Shown here piece by piece: positions 1-10,175 of a stretch of 64,000 nucleotides of DNA. A model generated the notes under the pieces. That model searched no databases. It was given only the letters and a program-made list of their open reading frames with translations, and was not told the origin of the DNA. The stretch comes from SHWC01 sp050173345 (GTDB lineage Bacteria; Pseudomonadota; Alphaproteobacteria; UBA828). The translations under genes were made by a program, and so were the position numbers. Each line of letters begins with the position of its first letter. Position 1 is the stretch's first letter. The stretch is from contig JBFXKW010000001.1 in the NCBI GenBank assembly GCA_050173345.1, forward strand, positions 1-64,000. The letters run 5' to 3'.

Positions 1-151
1 GATTTTCGGGGGGGTCAATTGGCGCGCCGCGATTCGGTGGGAGAACCCACAAATAACCGGAAATACTCACTAAAACCCGGTTCCAACCCCCTCACCACCC
101 GCGCCAAACCAACTGTCGTCTAACATTCGCGTCCGTCCAGTTCGACAACGA

Positions 152-3100
152 GCTTCAATGAGGCCGCGGCAGTGATGCCGCGGAAGATCGGGCCGGTGTG
201 GAAGGCCAAGATCGACGGCCCGATGCTTCAATGAGGCCGCGGCAGTGATGCCGCGGAAGATCGCCGCGCGCCGAGCTGCGCGAGCAGATCGCCTGGCTGG
301 CTTCAATGAGGCCGCGGCAGTGATGCCGCGGAAGATACCGCGCGCCCAATCGGGGCCGGCCAGGGAGGGGTTGCTTCAATGAGGCCGCGGCAGTGATGCC
401 GCGGAAGATTCTCGCTCGGCTCAGGCAACTGGATTTGCATCGACTGGCTTCAATGAGGCCGCGGCAGTGATGCCGCGGAAGATACCGTCGAGCGCCTGGC
501 GTCGCTGGCTCGACCAGACGCTTCAATGAGGCCGCGGCAGTGATGCCGCGGAAGATGCGGCAACCGGAGCGCAGACCGTGCCGCAAGTCACAGCTTCAAT
601 GAGGCCGCGGCAGTGATGCCGCGGAAGATCCCGCAAGGCAACTCTCCGACAACAACCCGGACGGCACGCTTCAATGAGGCCGCGGCAGTGATGCCGCGGA
701 AGATCCGACACCGGCCTGAACACCAACACCGCCGAATCCGCTTCAATGAGGCCGCGGCAGTGATGCCGCGGAAGATGATCAAGGCACGGGCATGCACGGA
801 ACGGTCGAATATGCTTCAATGAGGCCGCGGCAGTGATGCCGCGGAAGATCTGATCTATGCCGCTACGGCGACATCGGCACGCTGGCTTCAATGAGGCCGC
901 GGCAGTGATGCCGCGGAAGATACGACGACCGGGGCCGTGGCAGGTCGCGGGATCGCGACGCTTCAATGAGGCCGCGGCAGTGATGCCGCGGAAGATGAGT
1001 TGATCGCCATCAGGCGCTCGCGGATGGTCCGGTAGCTTCAATGAGGCCGCGGCAGTGATGCCGCGGAAGATACATGGCGCTCGGCAATGTCGACACGGAC
1101 GGCGACGGGCTTCAATGAGGCCGCGGCAGTGATGCCGCGGAAGATCCGCACCACCAGGGCGTCCATCAGGTCGCGCTCGTCGCTTCAATGAGGCCGCGGC
1201 AGTGATGCCGCGGAAGATTAGAGCGCGGCTCGTGGAGAGACGGATCGGGGCCAGAAGCTTCAATGAGGCCGCGGCAGTGATGCCGCGGAAGATATTTCGA
1301 CGTTGCTCTCGCCGAGCTGACCGAGGAAGTGCTTCAATGAGGCCGCGGCAGTGATGCCGCGGAAGATGTATCTGGGACGAGGAGGACGACAATGCTGAAA
1401 ATTGCTTCAATGAGGCCGCGGCAGTGATGCCGCGGAAGATGTGTCGCTTGATTGACGGTCTGGGCACCAGCCGCATCGCTTCAATGAGGCCGCGGCAGTG
1501 ATGCCGCGGAAGATCCTGCGTGGTCGGGCGCAGCGGCAATACGGTGCTGGCTTCAATGAGGCCGCGGCAGTGATGCCGCGGAAGATGCTGTCTCTGGCGC
1601 CGTCAGGAATTTGGGCTTGACCGCTTCAATGAGGCCGCGGCAGTGATGCCGCGGAAGATCGGCCGTGGTTATCGCGAGTTTGTTCAAGCCGAAAAGGCGC
1701 TTCAATGAGGCCGCGGCAGTGATGCCGCGGAAGATACTAGCTATCGCCAGTCCTGAAACCGTTACTAGCCCGCTTCAATGAGGCCGCGGCAGTGATGCCG
1801 CGGAAGATGCTGCCGACGCTTGAGAGATATATCCCACTTGCCGCGCTTCAATGAGGCCGCGGCAGTGATGCCGCGGAAGATTAACTTGACAATCTAGTTG
1901 TCATTCTTTGTCCTGCTGCTTCAATGAGGCCGCGGCAGTGATGCCGCGGAAGATGCTCCTGATGGCCTGGTCGCTCTCGCTCGTCACCGCGCCGCTTCAA
2001 TGAGGCCGCGGCAGTGATGCCGCGGAAGATGTTGGTATTGGTTCTAAACAGATAGCTCAAGTATACGCTTCAATGAGGCCGCGGCAGTGATGCCGCGGAA
2101 GATCGGCCTTACCGCCGAGCGTCACGTCGTCGGTGGCGCGGCTTCAATGAGGCCGCGGCAGTGATGCCGCGGAAGATCAAGGCCGGCGACTATTTCCAGG
2201 TCGGCACCGAGCTGCTTCAATGAGGCCGCGGCAGTGATGCCGCGGAAGATACGCCGTCGTGCTATGGCTTGAATATGAAAATGACAGCTTCAATGAGGCC
2301 GCGGCAGTGATGCCGCGGAAGATAATCATTTAAAGTTGTTTGTGAAGGTGGGCTGAACACGCTTCAATGAGGCCGCGGCAGTGATGCCGCGGAAGATTCC
2401 ATTGAGGCGCCATAACAAGTCACTAGCTCCGAAAGCTTCAATGAGGCCGCGGCAGTGATGCCGCGGAAGATGCTTCGAGCGCCGGAAGGACGAAGCGAAA
2501 AAGGCCTACGCTTCAATGAGGCCGCGGCAGTGATGCCGCGGAAGATAGACGGGGCAGAGGAGACCAGAGCAGATGACCCGCAGGCTTCAATGAGGCCGCG
2601 GCAGTGATGCCGCGGAAGATCAAGATTGACGATCTCTACGTCGCCGCCGGTGTCGACACGCTTCAATGAGGCCGCGGCAGTGATGCCGCGGAAGATGCAA
2701 CTTGGGAGCTCCGACCCGCTGAGCGGGCGTAGCTTCAATGAGGCCGCGGCAGTGATGCCGCGGAAGATCGTGTTGAAGATGGCAGCGCGTGCCCAGTGGA
2801 CCATGCTTCAATGAGGCCGCGGCAGTGATGCCGCGGAAGATTGCCTTGATCCCACAACCCACTGATTAAGGAGATACGCTTCAATGAGGCCGCGGCAGTG
2901 ATGCCGCGGAAGATCCGCACCCGCTCGCGATACAGCCCGGCCCGCATCAAGCTTCAATGAGGCCGCGGCAGTGATGCCGCGGAAGATCCGCCGCTCGGTA
3001 TCTCGATCTCCACGGCCTCGCTCGCTTCAATGAGGCCGCGGCAGTGATGCCGCGGAAGATGGACCTTCCCCCAGCGGCCACGACATGACGCCCCATAGCT

Positions 3101-6100
3101 TCAATGAGGCCGCGGCAGTGATGCCGCGGAAGATGCGCCGCGCAAATCACGGTCGGCGTGCGTGGCGATGTGCTTCAATGAGGCCGCGGCAGTGATGCCG
3201 CGGAAGATTATGGAGCTTGTTTGTATATATGCTCAGAATAAGGAAGCTTCAATGAGGCCGCGGCAGTGATGCCGCGGAAGATCCGGATCGGCGCGGTGGC
3301 CGCGAACATCAATCAGTTGCTTCAATGAGGCCGCGGCAGTGATGCCGCGGAAGATAACACGATCGGAGTTGTCGACTCTATTAACTCATTGGCTTCAATG
3401 AGGCCGCGGCAGTGATGCCGCGGAAGATAGGCCGCAATCGGATGGCCTCCACGCTCTTGCCCTGGCTTCAATGAGGCCGCGGCAGTGATGCCGCGGAAGA
3501 TGACGGCCGAGCAGCGTTCGGCCAGGCGTGAATTGGACGCTTCAATGAGGCCGCGGCAGTGATGCCGCGGAAGATAGGGCGGGCTGCATGAGAACGCAGA
3601 GCTAGAACCAAAGCTTCAATGAGGCCGCGGCAGTGATGCCGCGGAAGATCAACCGAGCCGCTCACGGAGCCCGTAACAGTGACATCGCTTCAATGAGGCC
3701 GCGGCAGTGATGCCGCGGAAGATCTGAACGAACATGTCAATCACGTCCGACATGTCCGGGCTTCAATGAGGCCGCGGCAGTGATGCCGCGGAAGATGTCT
3801 GTTCTGGCCCCTTTGGACGATCTTGGATTGTGGGGGCTTCAATGAGGCCGCGGCAGTGATGCCGCGGAAGATTCCGCCGTGCCGTGGCCACCGGAGCGCG
3901 GCTGCCAGCGCTTCAATGAGGCCGCGGCAGTGATGCCGCGGAAGATCGTCTCGTCTCCGCCGAGCCGCCAGCCGGTCACCAGGCTTCAATGAGGCCGCGG
4001 CAGTGATGCCGCGGAAGATGCCGCCGGCATCGCGGATGAACGCACCCTTGCCGCCGCGGCTTCAATGAGGCCGCGGCAGTGATGCCGCGGAAGATAGCGT
4101 CCATCGACCGCAACCCGCCGCCCGAAACGCGCCGCTTCAATGAGGCCGCGGCAGTGATGCCGCGGAAGATGAAGTTCACTTTTGACTGCGTGCCCTAGCC
4201 TGTTTTGCTTCAATGAGGCCGCGGCAGTGATGCCGCGGAAGATCCCCGAACCCGTGGACGCCCTGACCCCTCCCTCATCTGCTTCAATGAGGCCGCGGCA
4301 GTGATGCCGCGGAAGATCGATGAGGGCGGGGATGTCGGTGCGGGCATGGGCGATGCTTCAATGAGGCCGCGGCAGTGATGCCGCGGAAGATGACCTGTAC
4401 GACTTCGACCAGACCATCCGGTTCGCCGTGCTTCAATGAGGCCGCGGCAGTGATGCCGCGGAAGATATGATCGGCGACTTGGTCGATGCCATAGACGGCG
4501 AACGGCCGCTTCAATGAGGCCGCGGCAGTGATGCCGCGGAAGATAAATTTTTCATTATTCACCATAAACATCTAATACAGCTTCAATGAGGCCGCGGCAG
4601 TGATGCCGCGGAAGATAACCCAGCATCCCGACGTGGTGCCGCTACGACAACCGCTTCAATGAGGCCGCGGCAGTGATGCCGCGGAAGATGAGACAAGGCG
4701 GCGCAGGTGAGGACATCGCTCTATCGGCTTCAATGAGGCCGCGGCAGTGATGCCGCGGAAGATCTCGCGACTTCGAAGAAGATGCCGAAGAAGGAGGTGA
4801 TGCTTCAATGAGGCCGCGGCAGTGATGCCGCGGAAGATCTTCCTCCATCCCCTGACATCCCGGCCCAAGTCGGGCTTCAATGAGGCCGCGGCAGTGATGC
4901 CGCGGAAGATCGAGCGATGTGGTGTAGCGGGGCGCTGTTTGGGGCGGCTTCAATGAGGCCGCGGCAGTGATGCCGCGGAAGATACGGTCCAGGCGGAGGA
5001 CGGCTCGGGAGGATTCCAGCCGCTTCAATGAGGCCGCGGCAGTGATGCCGCGGAAGATAACTATGAGAAAAACAGGATGGACTCCCAGCACACAGCTTCA
5101 ATGAGGCCGCGGCAGTGATGCCGCGGAAGATCATAGTAGCTGTATACACTTCATCTTTAGCTAGACCGCTTCAATGAGGCCGCGGCAGTGATGCCGCGGA
5201 AGATTCCATTGTGCATGTTGATAGGAACCCCGTTCCAGGGGCTTCAATGAGGCCGCGGCAGTGATGCCGCGGAAGATCATGCTCGGCACTTCCTGGTAGG
5301 CGCTCGGCATTCGGCTTCAATGAGGCCGCGGCAGTGATGCCGCGGAAGATTCGATCGACGATCCGAGGCTAGAACGCTCGACCCCGAGCTTCAATGAGGC
5401 CGCGGCAGTGATGCCGCGGAAGATGCGGCGAAGCTCTATGAAGGCCAGCAGAAACGAGTAGCTTCAATGAGGCCGCGGCAGTGATGCCGCGGAAGATCAC
5501 GACGGCGCGCGGGCGGAAGATCGTGGAGCTGACGCTTCAATGAGGCCGCGGCAGTGATGCCGCGGAAGATGGTCTACGCCTCGGGCTCGCCGGCGCCCGT
5601 CTACGTGCTTCAATGAGGCCGCGGCAGTGATGCCGCGGAAGATCCAAGCCATCCTCGAAGCCAGGGGCCGGCTCACCAACGCTTCAATGAGGCCGCGGCA
5701 GTGATGCCGCGGAAGATCGGGCTTCCATGTGTCGCTGAGCCTCTACCTGCATCCGCTTCAATGAGGCCGCGGCAGTGATGCCGCGGAAGATGTCGCTGTT
5801 CGTCGAATCGGGCGGCGCGGTTGCGATCGTGCTTCAATGAGGCCGCGGCAGTGATGCCGCGGAAGATAGTGCCGGCGGCGAACGCGGAGATGACCGTCGC
5901 GGCAGCTTCAATGAGGCCGCGGCAGTGATGCCGCGGAAGATCCGGACAGCCTGCGAGATCGACGACATGCTCCGGGCCCAGCTTCAATGAGGCCGCGGCA
6001 GTGATGCCGCGGAAGATCAAGGTCGCGCCGACGCCCGACGCGGACATGACGATGCTTCAATGAGGCCGCGGCAGTGATGCCGCGGAAGATCGGGATGATG

Positions 6101-6677
6101 ACCAATCACGAGCGGGTCGGCCTTGGGCTTCAATGAGGCCGCGGCAGTGATGCCGCGGAAGATATAACTGGCGAACGTCAACGTCGAGACCCTGACGCCC
6201 GCTTCAATGAGGCCGCGGCAGTGATGCCGCGGAAGATGGGCACCCAGGCGCAAGGGGCGGCCGATGGCGACGCAGCTTCAATGAGGCCGCGGCAGTGATG
6301 CCGCGGAAGATAATGGATTGTGGGCGGTGGATTGAAGCTAGAAGTGAGCTTCAATGAGGCCGCGGCAGTGATGCCGCGGAAGATGGTCAAGCAGTGGTGG
6401 GACGACACGGAGCGAGTGAAGCTTCAATGAGGCCGCGGCAGTGATGCCGCGGAAGATGGAGGGTAGCGTGAATAATCGACAGCGGCGAGAGATGCTTCAA
6501 TGAGGCCGCGGCAGTGATGCCGCGGAAGATCCTTCTCGTCGCTGTAGACCATCACCGTGCGCGCGGGGCTTCAATGAGGCCGCGGCAGTGATGCCGCGGA
6601 AGATTCGTCGTCACTCCGTCGGTTGCGTCAGGGCGTCCAGGCTTCAATGAGGCCGCGGCAGTGATGCCGCGGAAGAT
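152..6677 (-). CRISPR. CRISPR array, 89 repeats / 88 spacers, type I-G
   Basis: Direct reading of repeat starts gives 89 copies of a 37-bp repeat, from 152 to a last copy beginning at 6641, with spacers of 35-41 bp (mostly 36-37). On the plus strand the repeat begins GCTTCAATGAGG and ends GCGGAAGAT. Its centre is a perfect 8-bp hairpin, CCGCGGCA / TGCCGCGG, around a GTGA (GNRA-type) loop. Read on the minus strand it ends in ATTGAAGC, like the common ATTGAAA-type 8-nt crRNA 5' handle. This, together with the cas2-side leader, supports leftward transcription. No degenerate copy was found, not even at the distal end (152), although every base of every copy was not formally compared. Positions 1-151 before the array hold no repeat and no recognisable gene. 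Confidence 0.98.
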
Positions 6678-6879
6678 GGCCGCCCTCCAAATGTCGGGGG
6701 CGCCTGCCGAATCGGCCGGGCTTGCGAGAGGTTGCAACGGGCTGTTCTCAGCGGGCCTCCCGTCACGCCCTCTTGACTCTTCACGATGTCAAAGAGCGCA
6801 CCGAACATCAACAGCTTACCCCGCTTGCGAGCGCTGGCCGGGCGCTGCGGAGTGTCGCAGCGCTCGCGCGGCGGCAGCG
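6678..6879 (-). promoter_or_regulatory. Putative CRISPR leader
   Basis: This ~200-bp gap separates the cas2 stop codon from the first repeat, and it is the side expected for the leader given the repeat orientation. On the minus strand a TTGACA hexamer (6792-6787) lies about 110 bp before the first repeat, inside a small TTGAC...GTCAA dyad. No clear -10 box follows it. The leader assignment rests on position and orientation; the promoter is a guess. Confidence 0.6.
6827..6867 (-). terminator. Hairpin just after cas2
   Basis: Perfect 10-bp inverted repeat, GCGAGCGCTG (6827-6836) and CAGCGCTCGC (6858-6867), with a 21-nt loop, starting 13 nt after the cas2 stop. No T-tract follows on the minus strand, so it could be a weak terminator, an RNA processing structure or a leader element rather than a classical terminator. 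Confidence 0.35.
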
Positions 6880-7173
6880 TCAAATAATAATAGCCTCGCG
6901 CCGCACGGTTTCATAGCGCCGTCCTAGGCTTTCGACCTGGGGGTCGATGCGGTCGGCATCCCCCATGTCGATGATCAGCACATGGTCCTCCTCGCGCTTG
7001 ATCAGCCGCTCGAGCGCGGCCGCCAGGTCGGCGCGCCGGCGCGCGGTCAGCCGGCACTGGAAGACCGAGAGCTGCAGCCATTGGCCATAGCCCTTCATCA
7101 GGCGGAAGACGCGCCGCCAGCGCTTCGGGTCGCCGATGTCGTAGGTGACGATATAGAGCCGCTCGGCCGCCAT
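6880..7173 (-). CDS. cas2: CRISPR-associated endonuclease Cas2
   Basis: A 97-residue protein, the usual Cas2 size. The first beta strand LYIVTYDIGDPKRWRRVF carries the conserved Asp of the ferredoxin-like fold and leads into a typical YGQWLQLSVFQCRL helix-strand. Cas2 dimers form the core of the Cas1-Cas2 integrase that inserts new spacers at the leader end of the array. The gene starts 4 bp after the cas4-cas1 stop, so the two are almost certainly co-transcribed, and it is the last gene before the leader and array. Confidence 0.97.
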   Translation of the reverse strand: MAAERLYIVTYDIGDPKRWRRVFRLMKGYGQWLQLSVFQCRLTARRRADLAAALERLIKREEDHVLIIDMGDADRIDPQVESLGRRYETVRREAIII

Positions 7174-7177
7174 CTCA

Positions 7178-8911
<1,734 letters not shown>

Positions 8912-9200
8912 GGGCACCTCGACTTTCCGACCGGAATGACACGAAAGCGATTAAGAATTCGTGGACCGAGGGAGGAATAGCGGTCCTATTTATCGACGAA
9001 CAGAAATGAGGAGGATAAAAGAGAAGATAAAATATATCAATAGAGATAAATGATGTCGATTGCTTCGACAAATCGGTGTCGGCGGCGCTTTTATCTTAGA
9101 TAGTATGGAGATCAGCGCCGCTGAAACCGCCTCATCCAAGCAAACGGTCCGCAGCTGCTCAAGACGGAGTAAGCCAGTAGAGAATCTCGTATCAGGCTCG
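8912..9200 (-). promoter_or_regulatory. AT-rich gap between effector and adaptation genes
   Basis: A 289-bp gap splits csb1-csb2-cas3-csb3 from cas4-cas1-cas2. Its 8980-9110 part is much more AT-rich than its surroundings, with TATTTTATC- and TATC-like elements on the minus strand. It may hold a separate promoter for the adaptation genes. I found no convincing small gene in it. Confidence 0.4.
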
Positions 9201-10175
9201 CTACCTGAGCTTGTTACTGACAGGCCGAGCGCGTGTCACGTTCATGAACTTGCCGTTCTGGATACGTTGCGCACGGAAGAGTTCGACCACACCGAGCTTG
9301 TGCAGCTCGTCAAGGGTGGTTTCCGCGATATTTGGATGAGCCAGAAACGCTTCGATCGCCGTACGTGAGAGCGGTGTGAGCCAAATCGGCCACAGGAAGA
9401 ACCAGTCGCGTTCGTCGCGCATGGCGCCCACGACCTTCTGTCGCCGCTTACGTGGTGTTGTTGCAAAGGAAAGGAAGCCAATAGCGGCAAGGCGGTTTGC
9501 TCCGTGAACGGTAAGTGCCGCGCCACCACCGCTGGGGTCATCGAAACGTAGGGCGTAGCGCTGATCCTCCTCGGGATCCCAGCGGAACGCATCCGCATCG
9601 TCGTCACGCTGCCAGGATGTAAACAGCGCCTCCGCGATCTTGGCGGGATCTCCCATGTTCGGTGGAGATTTGAGCCTTTCGAAGCGTCGCGGAAGTTCGC
9701 CACGTGGGACATCGACCAGGCGCTCTAAGAAGTTCTGGTGCCCTTGGCCAAACATCATGACGAGCGGAGCAGCCTGTAGGCCGCCAGATTTCGTCCTTGG
9801 CCACTCCGCCATGAGCGCAGCGCACAGTGCAGCGTTGGTTTCGTTGCTTCGAACCTTCAACATATGGGTACGGTAGCTCGATGGATCGAACTGGCTGACG
9901 TTTCGATTACCAGCCACGTCGAATTGCGCCGCGAGTGATGCGATGCCCTCTGCTGCGGCGCTGGCTACCGACTCTTCATCCGTCGTTTCAGCGAGATGCA
10001 GCCGCGCAACCCAGGGCGGCCCGCGCCAGGAGGTACGCGGCCGCCAAGCCGGCCGCGCAGTCTCGAGTGCGCGCAGCAGACCGAGGAGGGCGAGGAACGC
10101 CAGCAGATTGTCAGGCTCGAGGCCGGGCAGGTCGAGCAAAGTAGCCGTGGGCGGCGGATCGAGCGGCGAGGTCAA
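9201..10175 (-). CDS. csb3: Cas8-like large subunit Csb3 (GSU0052 family)
   Basis: A 324-residue protein between cas3 and cas4-cas1, the place GSU0052/csb3 holds in Geobacter-type loci. Csb3 stands in for the large (Cas8) subunit of the type I-G Cascade complex. Visible features include a hydrophobic N-terminal PGLEPDNLLAFLALLGLLRAL segment, a central FDPSSYRTHMLKVRSNE region, and a C-terminal FLAHPNIAETTLDELHKLGV segment. The family call rests mainly on gene order and size. The reading frame is open further upstream to 10289, but the best start is TTG at 10175: it overlaps the cas3 stop as TTGA, like the ATGA overlap upstream in the same operon, and removes a low-complexity leader that is antisense-like sequence within cas3. 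Confidence 0.82.
   Translation of the reverse strand: MTSPLDPPPTATLLDLPGLEPDNLLAFLALLGLLRALETARPAWRPRTSWRGPPWVARLHLAETTDEESVASAAAEGIASLAAQFDVAGNRNVSQFDPSSYRTHMLKVRSNETNAALCAALMAEWPRTKSGGLQAAPLVMMFGQGHQNFLERLVDVPRGELPRRFERLKSPPNMGDPAKIAEALFTSWQRDDDADAFRWDPEEDQRYALRFDDPSGGGAALTVHGANRLAAIGFLSFATTPRKRRQKVVGAMRDERDWFFLWPIWLTPLSRTAIEAFLAHPNIAETTLDELHKLGVVELFRAQRIQNGKFMNVTRARPVSNKLR

Noticed and set aside
152..6677. Many open frames across the array on both strands, with recurring RGITAAASLK, RHHCRGLIEA and SAASLPRPH peptides.
   Set aside because: They are translations of the 37-bp repeat and random spacers, not genes.
152..6677. Rightward transcription of the array.
   Set aside because: The minus-strand repeat ends in ATTGAAGC and the leader-like gap lies on the cas2 side, which favours leftward transcription.
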